In this document: positions 35,645 to 46,661 of the stretch, piece after piece
Position numbering within the stretch: position 1 is the stretch's first letter
Layout: each line of letters starts with the position of its first letter
DNA from: Auanema rhodensis
Taxonomy: Eukaryota; Nematoda; Chromadorea; Rhabditida; Rhabditidae
NCBI GenBank assembly: GCA_964057225.1
Contig: OZ059896.1
Span: 10,168,001-10,232,000 of the forward strand
Direction of reading: 5' to 3'
Length of the DNA stretch: 64,000 bases
Notes under the pieces: generated by a model
Told to the model about the DNA's origin: nothing
Database searches by the model: none
The model's input: only the letters and a program-made list of their open reading frames with translations
Made by a program: the position numbers and the translations under genes

Positions 35645-36770
35645 ACTATGCAATACATTTAACTATTTAAGGGCTCATACAAGGTTTGTAAGATAACGAT
35701 TATCGTTGACTTTTATTGAAAAAATTATAAATTTATAACTATTTAATATAGTTTTAATTGAATTATCGTAATAATTCATTATTTTTTAATTTATTTTCAG
35801 TCAGCAACGTCAAGAAGCACAATTTGTTCCTGATCCGGATGAAGCTTTCAATGCGGGTCACTCACAGCACCGATATCAACGGCTTGGTCTTTATTCTGGT
35901 GAATTCTTATGAAACTTCAACAAAAAATAAAGAAAATACAAATTATAACAATATTATATTTATTATTATTTTAAAAATAAAGAAAACAACTTTGAATAAA
36001 AATAAAATAATATGTTATTTAAGAATAATTTCTAAATACATTTACATATAATTACTGTTTTCTGAAACATCAAAAGAAGAAGAAACAAATTCTTTTTTTC
36101 TATCTCAAGAGTTACAACACGTAAGACGTTCAAAACAATTTTTTTAACTCTTCTCGTCTCTTCAAGACTTTTCGAATTATAGCTTCTATATTTACCTTTT
36201 CTTTTGTTTAAATTTGTATTCATAAAAATATATAATTTTAAATAATATATATTTGTTTTAAAACTTATTATATTTCATCATTTTCAGATATTTTTTTATT
36301 TAATGTATGGATGATGTGGTTCTCTGTATTTCCAATTTATTTACTAACTGAAGCTTTAATACCAAACCATTTGTGCCTTGTTAAATACAATTATATTCCA
36401 ATCTCTAGATGTATATTGCTCAGATGGACCAGATATTCTTGAAAACCATGGCAAACGATAATATTTATAATATCAATACTTTTAAGTAAAAAAAACATTA
36501 TTTTGAATTATTCTTCTGAAGTTGAAATTATTTTTTTAAATTGTAAATGTTGTATGTTGTAAGTCTTTGTGTTTATAAATCTTTTTTTTTCTTGGTTTTC
36601 TAAGAAATATTATTTTTCTTTTATTTTTGGTTTTATACTGAGATTTTAAATGTTTTGTTATTACTCAACTTTACAATATTGAATATGTTTATATATTTAA
36701 GTAGATATCATTTCAAAATAAAATTTTTTTTTTTTTAGAAAAAATTTATTTAATTTTTCAACATTTAATA
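35645..36770 (+). pseudogene. duplicated 3' part of the three-finger gene
   Basis: Copy of 20216-21540. It has the end of exon 2, the intron and the first ~50 bp of exon 3 (to CCGGATGAAG), then a deletion of about 330 bp joins straight to the downstream flank (CTTTCAATGCGGGTCACT), removing the stalk, membrane helix and last exon. A ~130 bp AT-rich insertion is present at 35.93-36.06 kb. It has no start and no signal sequence. Confidence 0.85.
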
Positions 36771-36784
36771 ATCTATATTATGCA

Positions 36785-39720
36785 TATAAGCTGAATATTC
36801 GTATATATTTAAAATATTTTCACTTTGTATATCATTTGTTTATAACTATGTCTAAGTCTAGTTTACAGATGGTTAATGATGTAATGATGAACACAGAAAA
36901 TCATATTATCATGTGTAATATTCAATTTTGAAATTGATTAATTAAATGATTATATAAATGTATTATGTAGTTTTGTGTGCTGTTTTTTTTTTGCAAATTA
37001 ATCTTGAACACCATGCTAAACTTGAAGAGGATCAAAAAACATTTAGTCTATAGCATGCTATACGTACAAACCGAAAAATATTTTATGGTTATTTTTTGTA
37101 TTTAATAAGAGATACCAATATTCCATAAATATATTTTTTTATAATTTTGAAGAATTGAATATATACATATATGTGTGTATATGTGTACATAAATCAAATT
37201 TGTTTCCTTTTATTTTTTCCTTCTTTAGTTTGTATTTTCTTTTCTTTTGGCTAAAAAGAGAAAGTTTAAATGTAAGTATTTTAACTGTTAGCCTATTACA
37301 GACACCTATTATGGAAGCTTATGTTATAATAATGTGGAGTTTATCTATATTTGGGTTTATTACATTAATTGTATCGTTATATTTAATATATCCTCGAAAT
37401 GTAAATGGATTATCAAACGAATTTAAATTTATTATGATAGGACAGATTATTGTGTATATTCATTTATATTTAATTATCATTTTATCATTTTTTTTCGTAT
37501 TTTAAGGGCAAGCGCATCACAAATATGTTTAACAGCTGGTACTGTTCCGATGATAATTTTACCATGTATGGCAGGTTATCCTATGGGAATACTCACACAT
37601 TTAGGAATTGATACCTACATGCAGCTCTGTATTCAGATTAGCTTAATATCTTGTATGAATATAATATTAAATGTAATATTTTTATATTTTAATGAATTAA
37701 TTATTTTCAGTAAATGGATTCTTTATATGTTCATTAACTTTATATAGAGCATTAGCTGTTGTTATTAATATTAAAAGAAAATATGAATATATCTCTAAAG
37801 GAATTAATTATACACATATAATATTTCAATGTACAGTCTTTCCTTCTTTATTTTCTTTAGTAACTTTTTTTCGTGAAGAAGGTGTTGCTGAATGTCAAAA
37901 GGTACAATATCATTGAATAAGTTTAACTATAAATTTTAATATATATTTGATTTAGATATATAAAGGACCTATTCCAACTGGTATATATCTAAAAAGAACA
38001 ATTTTTCTATTTCCTTCAATAGATAAATATACTTTATTCGCTGCTTATGATATTATCCTTATGCTTGTTATATATTCTTCTATATTCACAACAAGCACTC
38101 TATATTTACTTCAAACCCTTGGTAAGCACAAATCGACAATTGTCTCCCAAAGTAGGATGGATCTTCAAAAACGAATAACTATATCAATTTTATCTTTGGT
38201 TAGTTTCTTTCTTCTAATAGTCATTCATTTCATATGCTAACTATACTTATTTATTTATTTATTTGTCTTTACAAGAGAATCAAATGATATTTTTAATTTT
38301 CATTTTATTCATTTAAAATTTTATTATTATTATTAATTTTTAGGCTATTGTAGAAATAATAGGCGTATTTATACCTGCATTTTGGATTATGTTTGCAACT
38401 CTTACTGAGATACCATATCCAAGTAATATTTTAATTTTTTATAATATTTATTAAAAAATATTAATTATCTAAACGGTTGTATGTACGTAAAACGTAATAC
38501 TACGTATACTACGTATATATACATATAATTTTTCTAACTATTAGTACCAGTTAATAGATGATGTTTTTGAAGATTTAATTAAATTATTTTAAAATAAACT
38601 AATTATAAAAATCATATACATATCTTTAAATCTTTTTTTTACCAATTTGTTTTTTAGTAATCACCAAACTTTCATTTTTGTGTTTGGCTATTGCTCCGAT
38701 TTTAGGATGTACTATTCTCATTAGAGGTACACCTGCATATGCAAATGAATTTCGAAAACTTATCGCCAAAGGTTAATTTATCCTATTTGAAAAATTTTTT
38801 TTTTCAAATTCGTACTTTTAGTTTTTCCTAAATTCCGTGGAAAATAGTCAATTATATTTTATAAAATTGGTATTTAACTACTTTCATAGCCTGGAGTAGG
38901 TTGCTCTTACGATAATTTCCATATCAATTCCGTATTAATATTAATATTATGATTATGTGATAATAATGATTTTTAACATCAAAAACAGCTATAACTGTTG
39001 TTCTTCATCTTTTTTATTTTTCTTTTTCTCCGTTTTGCTCGAATATACATACTAACCATGACTATGATATAGCTATGATTTGGGTTTTGTGTTTGTATAT
39101 ACTGAGAAAGGCTATGATTTGAGATCTGTCAACCAAAATGTTGTTGTTGAATATTAATCAAAATATTATGTTGTAAATGAAAAATGAATAAGATGAAATG
39201 TATATATATATACTAATATACTATATGTATATTTAATTATTTATTTATAGTTAATAAATGCTATATCACTTCGTTCCTCATGGCTCGACCAATATATACA
39301 AACAGACAAATAATAGAGAAAATGATCACAAATTGATTCAATATTTAGCCGGGCTTTGACTAAGTATGAATGGTACACTTAAGCACGCTTGGACTTCTTG
39401 CGGAAATAACAGCAAACCATGCACTGAAAAAAATGAAAATTGAATGATTTGTAGGAAAAAAGTAGTTTTTTTCTGAATTTTCTTGTCCACATGTTTTTTC
39501 TGTGTTTGTGAAGATCATTTAAAAGCTGTCAGAATGTAACCGGCCACCCTAAGATGAGCACATGTTCGTAGAACACAGTATGACTGTTCGTATATGCTAT
39601 TCGATGCACTCGTTTTTTGGACTGGTTTTTATGTAGATATTGGGTATGTATTGATGAACAAGATTGCGAAGTTGAGGAAAGGGGAGAGAGGAAAGCGATT
39701 ATAACGATGCTGCTCTATTT
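36785..39720. repeat. segmental duplication, receptor block copy 3
   Basis: Third receptor block. It alone keeps the 62-bp segment around 39365-39425 holding the last exon of the chitin-binding gene, and is joined to the only complete copy of that gene. Confidence 0.9.
37311..38776 (+). CDS. srh-type serpentine chemoreceptor, copy 3
   Basis: Exons 37311-37453, 37507-37652, 37711-37901, 37956-38198, 38344-38422, 38658-38776 (921 nt, 306 aa), intact. Most divergent of the three: exon 3 has SLFSLVTFFREEG for SLLSLLTFFHEEG, exon 4 has FAAYDIILMLVIYSSIF where copy 1 has LFVCDIFVMIVVYTSIF, and the last membrane segment has ILIRGTPAY (Gly to Arg). The flanking introns remain nearly identical to copies 1 and 2. 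It is transcribed towards, and ends about 600 bp from, the chitin-binding gene on the opposite strand. Confidence 0.85.
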
Positions 39721-42700
39721 TCCTTATATAATAAACTCAAATACTAAAAAAAGAGAGAAAGAGATGGAGATAGAGAGAAAGAAAGGGCAAAAGCGAAAAT
39801 GAAAGAGATCGGAGAAACTGGAGATAATAAGGTATTACGCCAGTGAAGAAATAAGAGTAGGAAGAACAAAAAATGTTGAAATAATGGGTTGTGTGACGAA
39901 CTGTGGAGATTGCATTTTCCTTTTATGTTTTGGCGAAGCTTCAGGTGAGCTAAGAAGTCTTGTTTGCCCTACGCCGCTAGTCCGTCAAGACCATTCAACA
40001 CTAAGTTTGGAAGAGAAAAAAAGATTGTGAATGAGGAATACATGAAAGAACAAGCGTTATATATAAAAAGATGAACAAAAAACGAAGATGACATGGGCTG
40101 TGACGATTGTCCGTTAAATTTGATTTCTGGTGGTCCGAACAAAACAGCATTGTATTTTTTGAATTCAACGTTTTTCGGCGATATACAGCAGAAAGAAAGG
40201 TGCAAAAAACAGAACGTTAAACCAGAAGTATAGAGTATCCAATTAGAAAAATATGTCTTTAAAAAGATATTTATTTATTTTACCTGATTTCCATTGTTTT
40301 GTCCTACTTGACAGACAGATTGTCCAGGGCATTGGTAATTTTGGTTGCATGATCCAATTTGAACACCTCCAGTACATCCACAAGCACTGTTTTGTGGAGC
40401 CTGCAGAAGCATGCATGATTGAAACTGTACTTGTTAACGATATACCTGAGTGCTAACATATGGAGCAGGGGTTGGGAGATTTCCTGGAGTTCCTTGAGTA
40501 TCCCACACGCAAACTTGAGCTTGGACATCGAATACGGTAGCTGGAGCACATGGCATGCGTTGCCAGCGTCCGCAGAAGAGATTGTTTGGAGCTGGTTGGC
40601 ATTGAAGGTAGTGAGAACGAGATTGGGGATCAACAGCTAATGGATCAACCATCCATGAGCAGATTCCTTGATATTGTGCGTTCTGAACACCTTGTCCTTG
40701 TACTACAAATATAAAACGTGTTATTTGAATGAGACGCGTGAAACAATACCAAGGGGGCAAGCTTGTGGCTGAACAACAGCTGGTTGTTGCTGTGGGCAGT
40801 ATTGTTGCTGTGTGGTGGTGGTCTGGCAGTTCTTAAAATATATTCATGAGAATCTTCCGGAAGAGTGGATTAATTACAATCTGAGGAGGAGCTTGTTGAC
40901 ACTGGCATGGCTGGGAAGCTTGAGTTTGAGTGTTGCAACATTGGGTAGATGCAAGGACCTGCTCGTTCTGAGAGTTCGTAGTAACACAGGTACAAGCTGG
41001 CTGAGCAGATGGGCAAGGACAAGACTGATATTGAGAGAATTGGATTCTCTGAAAAAAAAGTATTTTTGAATGAAATTTGCATCGAGATTCTTACAGTTGT
41101 AGTAGCCTGTGGAGAGCGACGAACTTTTCCTGAGTTGATAGGGATGTTCACTGGCTCAAGAATTTCTGGTGAGGGGCAAACACAGTTGCTTTCACCATTT
41201 GGACAGGCACATTGACGAGGAGCTTCACGAATTTCTTCTACGAGAAACTGAACAGAAAATATTATATGTATAGTTAGAAGATCATATTAACCTGTGTAGC
41301 ACGATTCTCACTAGGACAGAACTGGTAGCTGGTTGCATTTCCGGAGTCGCAAAGTTCTTGTTGACGATTAACGGAACGAATGGTTTTGCAGCGACGGGAT
41401 GAGGCAACGAATTCATATCCAGGAAGGCATTCACGAAGAAGCCAAATACCAAGATCTTTTCTGTAGAATGTATAAGATTAGAAAGATCAGAAAGAAGTGA
41501 AAACAAAATTTAAAATAAAGTTAGTAAGAATTGGATGGCTATTTTTTTGGCTACTAGTTTTGTGTTATTTGAGTTTGCTGTCCGCAGTCTTTGAGCACTT
41601 CTAATATCCAACTAGTTTTGCTATTTGGCGAAAAGTTTTAAAACATTATTTTGAAAATCAAATTTAGCAAAATTAATTGTTTGCCCTAATTGGCTAAAAA
41701 AACGCAATCGAAGGTACGATCATATTTCTTGTTCAGAGCTGTTGCAGCAGAAACGTTTCTGTTCGTTCTCTCTTTGCTTTTTTCGGAAAACAACTGTTCT
41801 AAGCTAGTCTTAACCACATAAAGTCATCGCCGATTGTGTTTTGGAGGCGAAAGACATGGGCGGATAAGAACAAAATAAGATGAAAAACGAGAAGAAAGCA
41901 GCTGATTTCTATCCATTAAAACACTTTTACATGTTTCTCTTATTCCGTAGAATATATTGGTGATCTTTGAGCGCGAACTATCGTGAGCAATCAAACTAAA
42001 AGGACAAAATGCTAAGGTCCTTCATTTTGATCAGATCATGAAGCTCTTTAAAATTTCAACAAAGCATCTGTGAGCAGCAATAAGGGCTCGTGGTCATTGT
42101 CAGATAAGTGTACTCAATTAGCTTTTCTCAGATTATATACGTGGCTGCGCAATGATTGAACGATACTATGATCTTCTTGAATTTGTTTGATCTTCATCTT
42201 GTATGATCCATCATCAATTGCATTAAATTTCACCCCGAACCCTTATTTATATCTTGAAATCTGTTCTGAAGCATCATTCTTACATGAAGGGTACTCATCG
42301 AAAAAATAAAAAAATATCTAAGAAGAATGATAAAAATAAAACAAAGATGATGCTCATAACAAAGTAAAAAAAGCTCGATGCTGCGATATTTTGTTGTGTA
42401 TAAAGCAAAAAAATGAGTAATGCATAGTGAACTGGTCAAATGACCACACTTTTCAAAGTTTGAACTTCTTTTGACAAGAAATACAGGAACAAGGGCAGTG
42501 TTTGTTTAACTTCTAGTTAGTTACGTAGATAGTTTTTGGAATTCAGTTGTCAACATAAACTGTTCAAAATGGGTTTTGTATAAGAACAAAAAGAAATTCA
42601 CACTCAAAAAATCATTTGCTATCCCACCCGGATATTTATGTAATTTTAATATATAAGTATAGTTAAAGATGAGAATATATACTATATGTTTTACCTGTCA

Positions 42701-43006
42701 GCAGCAAAACTGCTTTGACGAACACATTCAACATAACGATGTGGGTCACCAGTAGCTCTAGGGAAAGAAGGCAGTTGACAGATATCACCAAGAATGGCTC
42801 TCCAGTATTGCGGTGTTTCTTCACCAGACTTAGTATCATCAGCTAGACTCACGGCTAAAATGTTGAGAATAGAATTTTTTGTATAAATAATAATAATTGG
42901 TGTTCTCATACAATTAAAATAAATTAGTAATTATACTAAATAATAATAAATATTTACCTGTAGTGCAGGCAAGTGCCATAAGAAACAAAGCGCTCGATTT
43001 GCTCAT
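39379..43006 (-). CDS. secreted Cys/Gln-rich chitin-binding-like protein
   Basis: Only complete copy. Exons (5' to 3'): 42958-43006, 42695-42854, 41292-41460, 41095-41247, 40878-41048, 40750-40831, 40446-40702, 40284-40424, 39379-39423 (1227 nt, 408 aa, phases consistent). Signal peptide MSKSSALFLMALACTTAVS. Two Cys modules resemble divergent peritrophin-type (CBM14) folds: CQLPSFPRATGDPHRYVEC...REC...RRC in exons 2-3 and CSWMVDP...YLQCQPA...FCGRW...PCAPATVFD...VCVW in exon 7. Between them lie CxCP repeats and a Gln-rich linker (TQQQYCPQQQPAVVQPQ). Such proteins usually bind chitin in the pharyngeal lining, cuticle or eggshell. The last exon (CMVCCYFRKKSKRA) is inferred from phase and a TTTTTTTCAG acceptor; otherwise exon 8 would end VK-stop at 40275. 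Chitin binding is inferred, not shown. Confidence 0.72.
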
Positions 43007-43253
43007 CTTTGTCGATTGTAAGATATTTAAAATGACTACAAATGAATGTGATAGATATTCGCTGGCTCTAGAAATAAAAGAATACTTCTTCCAATTGGTG
43101 TAAATGATCAAATTATAAGAATACAGTTGTAACAAAGAGTGAAAAACAATAGACTATTTTGCCGATATCAATGAAATTAGTAAAAACGTTCGTATGCTGC
43201 TTCTGCTGTAGGCTAGATGCTGCTAATGCCTTACCTGTGCTCTCAACTGTAGC

Positions 43254-43259
43254 TTTATA
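43254..43259 (-). promoter_or_regulatory. TATA box of the chitin-binding gene
   Basis: TATAAA in a GAGCATATAAAGC context, minus strand. About 20 bp downstream a good splice donor (CACAG|GTAAGG, about 43236) pairs with an acceptor (TTTATTTCTAG, about 43073) to give a 5'UTR intron before the ATG at 43006. TATA-driven, short-leader genes of this type in nematodes are often epidermal or pharyngeal. Confidence 0.5.
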
Positions 43260-46200
43260 TGCTCGGCTGAAGTTAGACCGGATCATCTTCCTCGTCCAAC
43301 CCTCTAGGTTGCTCCTCCCACAAACTTTCAACTACCACCCCCCCTCCATCTTCTCTCCTCCAGGTGCGGCGCCTCTATTCAAGTCTTATGCAAGTCTATC
43401 ACCTCCATGTCCTCTGTCGTTTACTCAATCTCTCTATTCAATTCTTTCAAGCCACTATATCTGCGTCTCATCAGTGCGCTAGTAGTCTCCAGCTGTTGTT
43501 TGCTTCTTTTAGTCTCTTATTTTCTCAATAGTCATTCTGGTGCATTCTTTATCGTTTTTCTACATGATCAAGCATCTGACGATAGCCTGCCTACTGCTTC
43601 AGACGTCTGAACCCTCATAATCTTCACAGGCTATCTAAATTCGGGCTCGTGCTTCAACCGTGCCTTTTGTTCTTCCACTCAAACTTTTTCTGTTAAAGAA
43701 AACCACGATCCTAAAATGGTTTCATGGCTTGAACAGATTGGTTTTTCAATGGTCTCATGAATTCTAGTCAAGCATTGTTTGTTTAAACACAAAAGAACAG
43801 AATAAAAATAGGATATTGTAAATTATATAACGATAATAAGATAATTCAATAAATTACTTTACATTCCATTCCAACATAATGATAAAACAGTGTTATCCGG
43901 GGATTATTGATGTTCACTTTTGTCATTTTCCAATACTCCACTTGTTCTCAAAGCTCTCATCAAGTCTTCCGGCTTGTTACCGTTTTCTTAGGATCACAAC
44001 AACTAGCATTTTACGTACTGCAAGTCCAGTCAGATATTCTTTATGAGTGTTCTTCGTTCTAGTCTATTCAGTTGAACCTGATTTCAACACTTTAGTAAGA
44101 AAAACGGATTGTTGTCACATAATTTACGGGAGAAGAGGGAAAAAGTTTTTTAAGCTGACTGGCAATGACAGGCCAAAGAGATATTCAAAGAGATATTCTT
44201 GAAGTACTTTCTCGTTAACGACATCTCAACTAATTTCAAACCTATTATCCATTTTTCACCTTACACTTTTACAGATTTGTTTAACTTCTTACTCCAACCT
44301 TCTCGAGCTTGCAGATTCGAAATGCTGTAAGATACTCCAGAATACCGTATAACTCTTGTAACTCTCATTAGGATTTTACTATATACCAACTCACAGGTAA
44401 ACTTGAAGATAATTAACGCAGATGGAATACTCTTGAACACTTCAGAATATAACGAAAATTTACGGAAGGCACTTAAAGTTGCTAACTATCTGTAACATTG
44501 TAGTATGTTTTGAAAAAATTGCAAAACTCTATGAAATTTACGTAAAGGAATTGTATTATTTCTCATGAAAAATTATCAAATACGAGAAAGACCTTAGCAG
44601 ATGATAGATCCTGTCTGCGAATTTTAATCAGCATGACAAACATCACTTAAGCAGCTGAATTGTGCTGATTTCATACGTTACCTTGAAACATTTCCCGTTT
44701 TCCGTTTCCACATTAGCTTTTCGACGGTCAAGTCAATCTGTCTGATGCCCAGTTCTAGCTTCTCATGGAGCCATCATCACATAAACACACATGCCGTTTT
44801 TAATAAACTCTGATTAGCCATAACGTATGAGCTTTTCCCGCTTCCGAATTTTTATTTTATGTATAATCAACCTAGAAACAAACTAGAAATAACAAATAGT
44901 TGATGCTGGTATTTATTTTTTTAAGTGAAAATATGAGTCATCATCCCTCTTTACGTCAAAAACGAGATTAAAATATTGTCTTGTTTTCTGAGTCTGAACA
45001 AATTCAGCTACAATTATCTCATAAAAACACTGAAAATATTTTCTGAAACCTGAAAATTACATGAACGATGATGAGCTTCTCTTTATCTTCCTTTTTTCTA
45101 TTCCACTCGTCTCCACAGTTCGAATTCTATATTTGGCTGGACGCTTGCCCTTTTTTCGCGCTCAAGCTCATTCTTGTCGACATAGGAAAAGCTTGTGAAC
45201 GACCGGCTCAACTCTTAGGTGCTCAGTAGAAATCGCTCCGTTTTCCCCTCTCTCTGCCGTACAGTATATTTCTTGCACTATTCATATGATCTCTCTCGAG
45301 CTCGCTCTCTATTCGAAATCCATGGTTCTATCTCTTTCTCGTTGTTAGTTGTCGCTAGCTCTAGGTGGTTGACCAGCAAATGCTTGTTTATTTCTCTGAT
45401 GTTGTCATCGCATGCATTGCACACTCTTATCTAGAGTATTCATCTGCTCTTCCGTCGACAAGATTTCAGTATCTCATTGTCCAAGGGGAAGGGCAAAGAG
45501 CTCCTGCTTGAGCAATGGACAGGATATCTTTCATGTTTCAATTTTCTCGAATCATTTGACGGAGAGAAGTGGGAGATGACTAAGCACAGCAAAGAAGATG
45601 AAGATGATGAAAACAAGTGGAAATAAGAGGATTAACAACCTCGATTGCATGTTTCAAGCTCTCCGATTCATTGAAACTAAGAATTGCTCTATAACAAAGG
45701 AAGTTTGGGACTATATCATGAAACCGGAAAGAAAAATAAACCAAGGTGGATCATCCGCAATTTAATAACGAAAGACACTCCGACTTTCAATATTTATGAT
45801 CGGAAAATACGTTCCTAGATTGTTCAGAGGACTGTTTCGTTGTCTTACAAATATCATTCGTGGCGATAAGAGCGATGACCTCTGGTCAACAGAAACCACA
45901 AGGCTTATCACTTGACCAAATAAAACAGAATCTGGAATGAAGTGCTGCTCGTTTCCAGAGTCTTACTAATCCCGTTGTTAAATGCTCTTTCAAATCCTGA
46001 AGACAAGATGTGAAAGTGAAAAGTGGAACAAAAGAATGAGCCCTTATGAATATATTTCTAATCTTCAAATGCATATCATCTCTCGTAAAGTACCATTCCA
46101 TGTTTTTCAAAAAATGATCAATGTACATTCAACCGTAACATTCATTTTCTTTTCCGTTCGTTGTGGTCAACCTCTTATTCGTTCATTTTTTCTGCAACAG

Positions 46201-46449
46201 TTCAAGAAATAAGAGGCTCTTTTGAAATATAACGGATAGGAACGTGCGGAATGTCCTTCCCAAACTAGAAACTAATCCTTGTCTTCCGGCACATTGCTCT
46301 TTGAGACATGACTAAACAAGAAAGAATCGTTTGAAACAGCTGACAAAGTCCATGAACAACTCAGCACTCTTTCAAGAAAAGCATCATAACTTATGACGCA
46401 CTTATAAGCAGAAGAGCAAATCTTATAAAACAAGGAAACGTAATTTTTT
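43260..46449. other. 3.2 kb intergenic region, no gene recognised
   Basis: Upstream region of the chitin-binding gene. Composition is more balanced than elsewhere (many CTCT and TTCT stretches). Open frames under 110 codons lack splice-consistent partners. A short tandem ATGATCATAAAC repeat would lie just outside its right end (46544-46575). Confidence 0.55.
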
Positions 46450-46455
46450 TTTATT
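46450..46455 (-). terminator. poly(A) signal of the desaturase gene
   Basis: AATAAA on the minus strand, about 205 nt after the desaturase stop codon; the best match in the 3' flank. Confidence 0.45.
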
Positions 46456-46661
46456 TAACTTCAAATTGTTAGAATAGTGCAAACGATTACTCTAAGATTT
46501 GATTTTATCGTTTAAACGATCACTACCCGAGGGATGACATAAGCATGATCATAAACATGATCATAAACATGAAAACAAAATGAACATCATAACAGTAAAA
46601 CTAAACAATGTGAAAAACATGCGATGAAAATATGAGAAAGAGAAATACTGATATGAAATTC

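Noticed and set aside
43113-43482. Frames on both strands beside the chitin-binding gene
   Set aside because: They cover its TATA box and predicted 5'UTR intron; the product is Pro/Ser/Leu-rich without partners.
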